From Dehalococcoidia bacterium (GTDB lineage Bacteria > Chloroflexota > Dehalococcoidia > Plut-88900), in contig JAAXHX010000118.1 of the NCBI GenBank assembly GCA_012270635.1, positions 1-6,520 on the forward strand: a stretch of 6,520 nucleotides of DNA, read 5' to 3'. The position numbers and the translations under genes are program-made. This document shows, one piece after another, positions 1 through 4,833 of this stretch. The stretch's first letter is position 1. Each line of letters starts with the position of its first letter. The notes beneath the pieces were generated by a model. That model was given only the letters and a program-made list of their open reading frames with translations. It ran no database searches and had not been told where the DNA came from.

Positions 1-1
1 G

Positions 2-652
2 ACCATAATCCCGTCGGACGTGGAGAACAATTTCGCCAAGATCACCCACGCTATACGGAAGATAGTGGCTCGCAAGTCGTTCCCCGTGATTGTCGGGGGC
101 GACCACTCGATCACCTTCCCGGCAGTCCGGGGCTTCGACGGCTACGCCGACCTGGACGTGGTCCACTTCGACGCGCACATAGACTTCAGCCACGAGCTCC
201 AGGGAACCTTCTACCATCACGGGTGCCCGATCCGGCGCTGCTTCGACCTGCCCAACGTGAGGAACATCACCTCGCTGGGGATACGGATGGCCCGGCCCGA
301 GGTCTACGAGGACGCTATAAGCAAGGGCGTCAAGATAGTGACCACGGACCAGTTCCGGGCCATGGGCCCCGAGGCGGCGATAGCCGAAGTGCCCTCCGGC
401 GGGAATGTCTACCTGACCGTGGATGTCGACGCGATGGACCCGGTGCAGATGCCGGGCACCGGGACCCCGGCCCCGGGCGGGCTCTACTACTTCGAGATGC
501 GGGACGCGCTGATAGCCCTGGCAAAGCGGGTGAACATAGTCGGGTGCGATTTCGTGGAGGTGGCCCCGCCCTACGACCACGCCGAGACCACGACCCGCTT
601 TGCCGCCAAGCTAATCATAGACCTGCTGGCCGTACTCTTCCCTTCCAAGTAG
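2..652 (+). CDS. Agmatinase/arginase-family ureohydrolase, 5' end outside window
   Basis: Binuclear-manganese ureohydrolase that would cleave a guanidino compound such as agmatine to urea plus an amine, in the cytoplasm. The frame is open from base 2, so the N-terminus (roughly 90-100 residues by family length) lies upstream; 216 residues are visible. Numbering from the first full codon, the metal motifs are all present: GGDHS (32-36, His35), HFDAHID (56-62, Asp58, His60, Asp62) and VDVDAMDP (140-147, Asp141, Asp143). PGTGTPAPGGL (151-161) and DFVEVAPPYDHAETT (183-197) are typical of the agmatinase branch. The GTG at 20 is internal and not a real start. The substrate cannot be fixed without the N-terminus: guanidinobutyrase, formimidoglutamase or another guanidine hydrolase are alternatives, so I withhold speB. 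The stop lies 8 nt before the next gene, implying one operon. Confidence 0.94.
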   Translation, partial: TIIPSDVENNFAKITHAIRKIVARKSFPVIVGGDHSITFPAVRGFDGYADLDVVHFDAHIDFSHELQGTFYHHGCPIRRCFDLPNVRNITSLGIRMARPEVYEDAISKGVKIVTTDQFRAMGPEAAIAEVPSGGNVYLTVDVDAMDPVQMPGTGTPAPGGLYYFEMRDALIALAKRVNIVGCDFVEVAPPYDHAETTTRFAAKLIIDLLAVLFPSK

Positions 653-660
653 GCGCGGCG

Positions 661-1494
661 ATGCGGGTCGGCGTTTGCATAGTCCCCTTCGGCACGACCT
701 ATCCCCAGTGCCGGGAGGCGGCGCTGGCCGCCGAGGCCTCTGGCTTCGAGTCCGTCTGGACGTGGGACCACCTGCTCCCCTGGCGCGACGACGACACCCC
801 GGTCCTGGACTGCTGGGCGCTGCTCGCCGCCCTGGCCGAGGCCACGAGCACGGTCAAAATCGGGAGCCTGGTGGCCAACGTGATGAACCGGCCCCCGGAC
901 GTGCTGGCCAAGACCACCGCGGCCATACAGCAGGTGTCGGAGGGCAGGCTGGAGCTGGGCATCGGGGCAGGGGTGTGGCCCAAGGAGCACGAAGGATATG
1001 GGCGGCGGTTCCCGGGCCCAGGGGAGAGGGTGGAGAGGGCTGGGGAGGCGGTGGAGATGATCAGGCTCCTGTGGTCGGGGGAGCGGGTGAGCTACGAAGG
1101 CAAGCATTACAAAGCCGTAGACGTACTCTCCGCGCCCGCCGCCGACCCCTTGCCCCCGATAATCGTGGCCGGCCTGGGACCCAGGTCGGCGAGAAACGCC
1201 GCGAGGATAGGAGACGGGTGGAACTGCGAAGGGCCTCGGGGATGGGAGGGGAAACCGGACGGGACCTTCGAACGGCTTAAACCCGTGGTCCTGGAGGAGC
1301 TCAAGCGGCTCGGACGGCCCAGGGAGAGCTTCGAGATATCCATATCCGACAGACTTGACGAAGAGGTCCTGGCCGACCCTCGGGGCTACGCGGCCCGTAT
1401 GGAGGAGCAGGGCATAGACCGGGCCATCCTGGACTTCTACCCGCCCTTCGACCTGGAGGGGCTGGGCCGGGTGGGGAGGGCGTTGTTCGGGTAG
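661..1494 (+). CDS. Luciferase-like (F420- or FMN-dependent) oxidoreductase
   Basis: A 277-residue single-domain member of the bacterial luciferase-like superfamily: a TIM-barrel flavin or F420 enzyme that oxidises or reduces small organic substrates in the cytoplasm. Visible family motifs are the N-terminal strand MRVGVCIVPF, SVWTWDHLLP (31-40, strand and His of the cofactor pocket), TVKIGSLV (64-71), GRLELGIGAGVWPKEHEGYG (95-114), the helix EAVEMIRLLWSGERVSYEG (129-147), PPIIVAGLGPRS (165-176) and RIGDGWN (182-188). The ATG at 661 is preferred because the protein then starts at the first barrel strand. AGTAGG at 649-654, overlapping the preceding stop, is a weak Shine-Dalgarno 6 nt upstream, which suggests translational coupling to the ureohydrolase. 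The sequence does not decide between F420 and FMN, and the substrate is unknown. Upstream extension of this frame is only the shadow of the ureohydrolase. Confidence 0.93.
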   Translation: MRVGVCIVPFGTTYPQCREAALAAEASGFESVWTWDHLLPWRDDDTPVLDCWALLAALAEATSTVKIGSLVANVMNRPPDVLAKTTAAIQQVSEGRLELGIGAGVWPKEHEGYGRRFPGPGERVERAGEAVEMIRLLWSGERVSYEGKHYKAVDVLSAPAADPLPPIIVAGLGPRSARNAARIGDGWNCEGPRGWEGKPDGTFERLKPVVLEELKRLGRPRESFEISISDRLDEEVLADPRGYAARMEEQGIDRAILDFYPPFDLEGLGRVGRALFG

Positions 1495-1496
1495 CA

Positions 1497-1530
1497 GGCC
1501 GAGAGCGTCCGTTTCCGCTTCGTCTCGGTC
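1497..1530. terminator. Hairpin between convergent genes, possible bidirectional terminator
   Basis: GGCCGAGA (1497-1504) pairs with TCTCGGTC (1523-1530), with one G-U pair. An inner GCG/CGC (1505-1507/1516-1518) is offset by a 4-nt bulge. It begins 2 nt after the stop of the luciferase-like gene and lies about 60 nt beyond the stop of the convergent dehydrogenase gene. There is no T-run, so an intrinsic terminator role is only suggested by position. Confidence 0.35.
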
Positions 1531-1558
1531 GACCCTTCGACAGTCTCAGGATGAGCGG
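1529..1558 (+). repeat. Dispersed CCCTTCGACAG-type repeat, copy 1
   Basis: Reads TCGACCCTTCGACAGTCTCAGGATGAGCGG across its 30 bp, in two overlapping halves (TCGACCCTTCGACAGTCTCA, then GGATGAGCGG). It matches the reverse complement of 6331-6361 apart from a short divergent centre, and shares the CCCTTCGACAG...CTCAGGAT core with copies at 3996-4049, 6162-6215 and 6414-6447. It sits between two convergent stop codons, where such interspersed elements usually collect. Confidence 0.8.
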
Positions 1559-1590
1559 GTGAGTACGGAGTGGGGGGTGGAATGGAAGCG

Positions 1591-2577
1591 CTACCGGAAC
1601 CCGGGCGAGAAGACGTTCCGAGGGCTGCCTTCGAGGAAATTGGCGACGTTGTCCAGGGACATCTTGACCCCGGCCAGGGTGGTCTCGGGGGTGTGGGCGG
1701 CAACATGGGGGGAGAGGACGACGTTGTCCAGCTCGGTGAAGGGGTGACCCGCGGGCAGGGGCTCGGTGGAGAAGACGTCCAGGCCCGCGGCCTTTATCCT
1801 GTCGTCCCGCAGGAACTCGTAGAGCGCTTCCTCGTCTATGAGGGCCCCCCGACCCGTGTTGACCACTATCGCGCTGGGCTTCATCATCTCCAGCTGCTTC
1901 CGCCCGATGACGTGGTGCGTCCTGTCCGATAGGGCGATGATGGCCGCTATCACGTCGGCGGTCCGGCAGAGGGTGTCCACGTCCACGAACTCGACGCCGT
2001 ATTTGGTCGCCCGCTCGGGGGAGGGGTTCAGGGTCCAGGCGATGACGTCCATGCCGATGAGCCGACCCAGCTCCATGACCCGCTGGGCGATGGGGCCCGC
2101 CCCCAGGACCCCAAGGGTCTTGCCGTACAGCTGGACCAGGGGCTCCTTGACCCATTCGCCCTGGCGGATCCGCCTGTCGACCTGGTGGATGTTGCGGGCC
2201 GCGGCAAGCATCAGGGTCAGGGTGTGCTCCCCCACGCCGAAGTTGCCGTAACCGGGAGTGTTGCAGATGGTAACCCCCAGCTCCCTGGCGGCTTCCAGGT
2301 CGACGTTGTTGACGCCGGCGGCCCAGATGGAAACTATGCGCAGGTTAGGGCAGCGGGCCATCAGGTCCCGGGTGAACTCGGAGGTGGAGAGGATGTTGAT
2401 CACAGCGTCGGCGTCCGAGCAGCGCCGGATGAGGTCCTCATTGTCGGAGGGGGCGTCGCGGTAGATGGCGAACTCGTCGGCCAGGGAGCGGGCGTAGGGT
2501 TCGAGGCCGTCCTCGGTAATGGTGCTGATGCCATCGTCAACGACGACGAGCTTCTTCATCTTCTGGGCCGGTGACAT
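1591..2577 (-). CDS. D-isomer-specific 2-hydroxyacid dehydrogenase
   Basis: A 328-residue cytoplasmic NAD(P)-dependent dehydrogenase that interconverts a D-2-hydroxyacid and its 2-oxoacid. The split substrate domain comes first (about 8-110), then the Rossmann domain (about 111-295), then the returning C-terminal helix. The dinucleotide loop is GAGPIA (159-164), a GxGxxA variant of GxGxxG. The catalytic triad is intact: Arg243 in VNTGRG, Glu272 in DVFSTEPLP and His291 in SPHVAAHT. After the second Rossmann strand the sequence is AWTLNPSPERA (180-190), lacking the usual NAD-selective Asp, so NADP use is possible. There is no ACT domain, and the length is that of glyoxylate/hydroxypyruvate or short phosphoglycerate dehydrogenase-like enzymes, so serA is not assigned. 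The ATG at 2577 is preferred over the internal Met7 because a perfect AAGGAGG lies 6 nt upstream. Transcribed alone from the promoter at 2619-2647. Confidence 0.94.
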   Translation of the reverse strand: MSPAQKMKKLVVVDDGISTITEDGLEPYARSLADEFAIYRDAPSDNEDLIRRCSDADAVINILSTSEFTRDLMARCPNLRIVSIWAAGVNNVDLEAARELGVTICNTPGYGNFGVGEHTLTLMLAAARNIHQVDRRIRQGEWVKEPLVQLYGKTLGVLGAGPIAQRVMELGRLIGMDVIAWTLNPSPERATKYGVEFVDVDTLCRTADVIAAIIALSDRTHHVIGRKQLEMMKPSAIVVNTGRGALIDEEALYEFLRDDRIKAAGLDVFSTEPLPAGHPFTELDNVVLSPHVAAHTPETTLAGVKMSLDNVANFLEGSPRNVFSPGFR

Positions 2578-2583
2578 GGCGGA

Positions 2584-2590
2584 CCTCCTT
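2584..2590 (-). promoter_or_regulatory. Shine-Dalgarno AAGGAGG deciding the dehydrogenase start
   Basis: On the minus strand AAGGAGG is followed by a 6-nt spacer (TCCGCC) and ATG at 2577. This fixes the start at MSPAQK rather than at the internal Met seven codons in. Confidence 0.85.
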
Positions 2591-2618
2591 GGCGGGGCGA
2601 GGGAGATGGGACGGGGTG

Positions 2619-2647
2619 ATTATGGTGAGGGGGTGTCGGGGTGTCAA
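2619..2647 (-). promoter_or_regulatory. Sigma70-type promoter of the dehydrogenase gene
   Basis: On the minus strand, TTGACA (2647-2642), a 17-nt spacer, then CATAAT (2624-2619). This gives a start site near 2612 and a leader of about 35 nt ending in the Shine-Dalgarno. It is a perfect -35 with a 5/6 -10. The -35 box lies just beside a weak plus-strand -10-like TATAGT (2665-2670), so this spacer probably serves both divergent genes. Confidence 0.7.
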
Positions 2648-2664
2648 TATGCCCCACCGCAGTT

Positions 2665-2670
2665 TATAGT
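2665..2670 (+). promoter_or_regulatory. Possible -10 box for the secreted-protein gene
   Basis: TATAGT lies about 60 nt upstream of the ATG at 2730. No good -35 is visible at 16-18 nt: the bases there overlap the divergent promoter's -35 (TGTCAA on this strand). The assignment is tentative. Confidence 0.3.
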
Positions 2671-2717
2671 GCGCAGGATTGGGCAAGGAGGGCCGTGAGA
2701 GGTGGGCACATCATTCC

Positions 2718-2723
2718 AAGGAG
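2718..2723 (+). promoter_or_regulatory. Shine-Dalgarno AAGGAG for the secreted protein
   Basis: AAGGAG, a 6-nt spacer ATTACT, then ATG at 2730. This ideal site fixes the true start of a gene whose long open frame only begins at 2825. It is the main evidence that the signal-peptide segment and the downstream frame belong to one gene. Confidence 0.8.
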
Positions 2724-2729
2724 ATTACT

Positions 2730-3946
2730 ATGGTTTTACGCCGCGCGCTTCCGGCGGTCCTGATTATCAGCGTTATCATCTGGGCGTCGGCCGTGGGCCT
2801 ATTTATGCAATCCGGGGCGTATAAGCTCAATCGGCCATATTTAGCGTAGAACCTCATGAGCAGATAAACCCCGTAGGGGATTTCAACCTTACGGTCAATA
2901 TCAAGCATTGGCATCCCAATCACCCTATCACAGCGACACTGAATTGCCCTCCACTTAGCGGCGGCCCTGTCAGCGCCAAGACCGACGCGTCCGGCAGAAG
3001 CAATTTTAGCTTCCGCGTGACCAATCACGTTTCGAATTGGAATCAAGGGCTCAGCTGTCAACTGAAGTTCAACGGTACCCAGCGGTCATGGCCCTTCAAA
3101 ATTGTTCCGATTACCAAAAAGGCGTCTTTGTCGTCTCGCTCGTCCACGGAATTGGCCCTTTCTTACGCTGCTAACGCTTACTCCAAAGGTGATCCTGCCA
3201 ACTTCTCGATCGAATACTGGGAACAGGGGTCCACCTCCATTCGATATGTGGTAATTCAAAACTGGCACGCATCTTTCCTCATCCCTGGCCTCGACCCCGG
3301 AACCACCTACTGTGCGCGAATAAAGGCTAGCGGCGATTCGTGGTCTAGCAGCCGTGCAGCCGCTCCCTGTGCAACCACCCGGGGAAGTCCCCCGCCACCG
3401 AAGTCCACTACCGTATCCACATCGACGTCCACCACCGTGTCCACGCAGACGTCCATCACTCCACCGACTCCTCCACCAGCCCCTGTGAACAGAGCTCCAG
3501 CGTTTCCTTCCAACGCGGTCCGTGCTTTCAGCGTGGGAGAGAACGCGATGGGAGGCGCATCGGTGGGAGATGCCGTTACGGCCATTGACGCCGACGACGA
3601 CACGCTGACGTACACCCTGGACGGCGATGACGCCAACCTGTTCGATATTCACGAAGCCACCGGCCAGATCACCCTGGGCGAAGATGCGGGGTTGGACTTC
3701 GAGGCAAGGGACAGCTACATGCTGACCGTGCAGGCTGAAGACCCTCAAGGCGCCAGCGCCAAGGTAACGGTGGCCGTGGCGGTTATCGCCGTTAGCCTGG
3801 GCAGTCCCGTCCTAGATAGGTACGACGCCAATGGGGACGAGGCCATCGATAGAAACGAGGCCATAGCCGCATTAATGGACTACTTCGATTCCCTGGTAAC
3901 CGAAGAGGATGTCCTGGAGGTAATTAAATTCTATTTCAGCAGTTAG
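2730..3946 (+). pseudogene. Secreted cadherin-like/EF-hand protein with one frameshift
   Basis: The ATG at 2730 opens a 39-codon frame (MVLRRALPAVLIISVIIWAS...) that looks like a signal peptide: two Arg, then a long hydrophobic core. It stops at TAG 2847-2849. The -1 frame, open from 2825 to the stop at 3946, carries the exported body. In order it holds an Ig-like beta region with a Cys pair (about 2850-3110), an FnIII-like domain (about 3122-3379: SIEYWEQGST, GLDPGTTYCARIKASG), a Thr/Pro/Ser linker (3380-3487), a cadherin-like domain (3488-3784: NRAPAF, SVGENA, AIDADDDTLTYTLDGDDA, TGQITL, LDFEARDSYMLTVQAEDPQG) and an EF-hand tail (3809-3943). The EF loop is DANGDEAIDRNE, with ligands at 1, 3, 5, 9 and 12. 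Repaired, it would be about 405 residues. A one-base indel, real or from assembly, must lie between 2822 and 2847. The function is probably Ca-stabilised extracellular adhesion or binding; no catalytic motif is seen. Confidence 0.75.
3809..3943 (+). other. EF-hand/dockerin-like C-terminal module of the secreted protein
   Basis: The final 45 residues contain one canonical 12-residue calcium loop (D-A-N-G-D-E-A-I-D-R-N-E). It is followed by a helical tail, AIAALMDYFDSLVTEEDVLEVIKFYFSS, written here as AIAALMDYFDSL and VTEEDVLEVIKFYFSS. It resembles half of a dockerin duplication. From memory, similar 'IDRxEAI..DYF...VLxVI.LYF' ends occur on many exported proteins of Chloroflexota and some actinobacteria and archaea, so this may be a portable sorting or anchoring tag. 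That role is inferred. Confidence 0.6.
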
Positions 3947-3967
3947 CGGACGCTGGTCCGCTAACTG
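3940..3967 (+). terminator. Perfect 12-bp hairpin overlapping the stop codon
   Basis: CAGTTAGCGGAC (3940-3951) pairs perfectly with GTCCGCTAACTG (3956-3967) around a GCTG loop. The TAG stop (3944-3946) lies in the left arm. The next bases (GCTTAGTGC) contain no T-run, so it could be a non-canonical terminator, a 3'-end stabilising hairpin or a small palindromic element. Confidence 0.6.
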
Positions 3968-4268
3968 GCTTAGTGCAACTGTGTTGGAGGGGGTCGGGCC
4001 GCTCATGCTGAGGCTCTAGTTTATCCTGAGCCTGTCTAAGGGAAGTATGAGCGGGCGGGAGAGGTGGACGGTCATCTCAATCTCCCTTCCTTCAACTGCC
4101 CGAATTCGCCAACGTTCTCTCCCGGATAGTGGGCTCTGAAAGAATGGGTTACCTGCCCAACAAATTCGCTTTGTTATCCTCCGCCACGAAGTCGATATAA
4201 CCAAGGACATGAATCAATGTGTCGCTGCATGTTAGGCCGCAGGACAGTATTTGGTTCCTATGCACTTC
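3968..4268. other. Intergenic gap without a gene
   Basis: About 300 bp lie between the hairpin and the stop of the minus-strand redox gene. Apart from the repeat at 3996-4049 I see no supported gene, tRNA or regulatory site. The short minus-strand frame at 4016-4210 is translated repeat plus non-coding sequence. Confidence 0.6.
3996..4049 (-). repeat. 54-bp dispersed repeat, copy 2 (inverted partner of 6162-6215)
   Basis: Its reverse complement runs CATACTTCCCTTAGACAGGC, then TCAGGATAAACTAGAGCCTC, then AGCATGAGCGGCCC. It equals 6162-6215 at 53 of 54 positions; the only difference is TTAGACAGG here against TTCGACAGG there. The two copies are in opposite orientation and bracket guaB3 and the selenoprotein gene. 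Confidence 0.9.
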
Positions 4269-4772
4269 CTATTCGGGGAGGGTGGGTGTCGTCCGGGACC
4301 TCTCCCGGAGTTTGATGAAGTGAATAAGTTGCGCAACGTCCATCCGACCCACGGGCCCCGAGGCGTACATTGAGCCGATGACGAAGTTGCGGCGCACCAG
4401 GAACTCCATGGGCTCGACGCATTCGCCGTAGCCCTTCTCTTCTCCCCATAATGGGGCGAGGGCCCCGATGCTCTCCTCGGTGACTCCGTAGGCTATGGGG
4501 AAGGTGATTCCCTCCTCCTCGGCCATGCGGGCGGCGGTGTCCCGGTCCTCGATGGTCGCGCCGATTACGTAGACGCCGAGTTCTTCCAACTCGGCCATGC
4601 TTTTCTGGTAGGCTGCCAACTGCACCCGGCAATAGGGTCACCATTCGCCGCGATAGAAAAGAAGGGCGAAGTAGCGGCCTGGGGCCTTGTCGGGGAGAGT
4701 GATGGTTGAGCCGTCGGTGAGGTTCAGCTCGATTTTCGGGAAGCGATCGCCTTGTATCAGCTTTTTTGGCAT
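4269..4772 (-). CDS. Peroxiredoxin/thioredoxin-fold selenoprotein, in-frame UGA (UxxC)
   Basis: A 167-residue cytoplasmic AhpC/TSA-type (redoxin) protein, likely a selenium-dependent peroxidase or thiol-disulfide oxidoreductase. The start ATG at 4772 has AGGAG 7 nt upstream (4780-4784). The frame is intact to TAG at 4269-4271 except for one TGA (codon 45, 4638-4640). It falls at the redox centre: ALLFYRGEW-TGA-PYCRVQLAAY, where relatives have FYRGxWCPYC. Cys48 completes U-x-x-C. Sequence after the TGA keeps family features: ELGVYVIGATIEDRD (64-78), EEEGITFPIAYGV (85-97), and PMEFLVRRNFVIG (121-133) followed by SGPVGRM (138-144). A SECIS-like hairpin follows the TGA. The most likely reading is selenocysteine; a Cys-to-TGA nonsense mutation or sequencing error is the alternative. 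A standard caller would report only the part from GTG 4625, losing the active site. It lies 61 nt downstream of guaB3, so co-transcription is plausible. Confidence 0.85.
4611..4627 (-). promoter_or_regulatory. Candidate bacterial SECIS hairpin
   Basis: The mRNA-sense GGGTGC AGTTG GCAGCC forms UGC/GCA, a G-G mismatch and GG/CC around the loop AGUUG. The loop begins 17 nt after the UGA and has a G in its first two positions. From memory, the E. coli fdhF SECIS upper arm is GGUUGC-AGGUCU-GCACC, about 18 nt after its UGA, so both shape and spacing agree. The stem is short and was folded by eye. Confidence 0.6.
4638..4640 (-). other. Putative selenocysteine codon (UGA, residue 45)
   Basis: The plus strand reads TCA here, giving TGA in the gene frame between Trp44 (TGG) and Pro46 (CCC). 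Cys48 (TGC) is three codons later. The TGA replaces exactly the first Cys of a CxxC redox motif, which is where Sec occurs in known redox selenoproteins. Confidence 0.8.
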
Positions 4773-4805
4773 GGCGATTCTCCTGGTGGGACTCGGTGGG
4801 GATGA

Positions 4806-4826
4806 CCGCCCTCCGTAGATGGGCGG
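4806..4826 (-). other. Hairpin in the guaB3-selenoprotein spacer
   Basis: CCGCCC (4806-4811) and GGGCGG (4821-4826) form a 6-bp GC stem around a 9-nt loop in the 61-nt spacer. No T-run follows in the minus-strand direction, so it is more likely an attenuating or processing hairpin than a full terminator. Confidence 0.4.
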
Positions 4827-4833
4827 GAGAGGA

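Noticed and set aside
1301..2155. Long minus-strand frame overlapping the dehydrogenase
   Set aside because: Arg/Pro/Gly-rich translation in another frame of the dehydrogenase gene; a shadow caused by high GC.
2695..2763. Short leader ORF from GTG 2695 after an AAGGAGG-like stretch
   Set aside because: The spacing to the GTG is only 3 nt, the 22-codon product has no recognisable feature, and the better ribosome site at 2718-2723 serves the signal-peptide ATG.
2822..2847. Programmed -1 frameshift in the secreted-protein gene
   Set aside because: No X-XXY-YYZ heptamer or downstream pseudoknot is evident; A-TAT-TTA near 2837-2843 is a poor slippery site. An indel is more economical.
2711..3061. 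116-codon minus-strand frame opposite the signal-peptide region
   Set aside because: No motif or ribosome site, and it overlaps a better supported gene on the other strand.
3968..4268. tRNA or other structured RNA gene in the gap
   Set aside because: No cloverleaf, CCA end or conserved RNA motif could be found by eye.
4638..4640. Reading the TGA as a pseudogene-making nonsense mutation
   Set aside because: It is the only stop in the frame, lies exactly on a redox Cys position, and is followed by intact family sequence and a SECIS-like hairpin. A mutation or read error remains possible but fits less well.
4258..4644. 128-codon minus-strand frame overlapping the redox gene
   Set aside because: Out of frame with the redoxin motifs and His/Arg/Gly-rich; a shadow.
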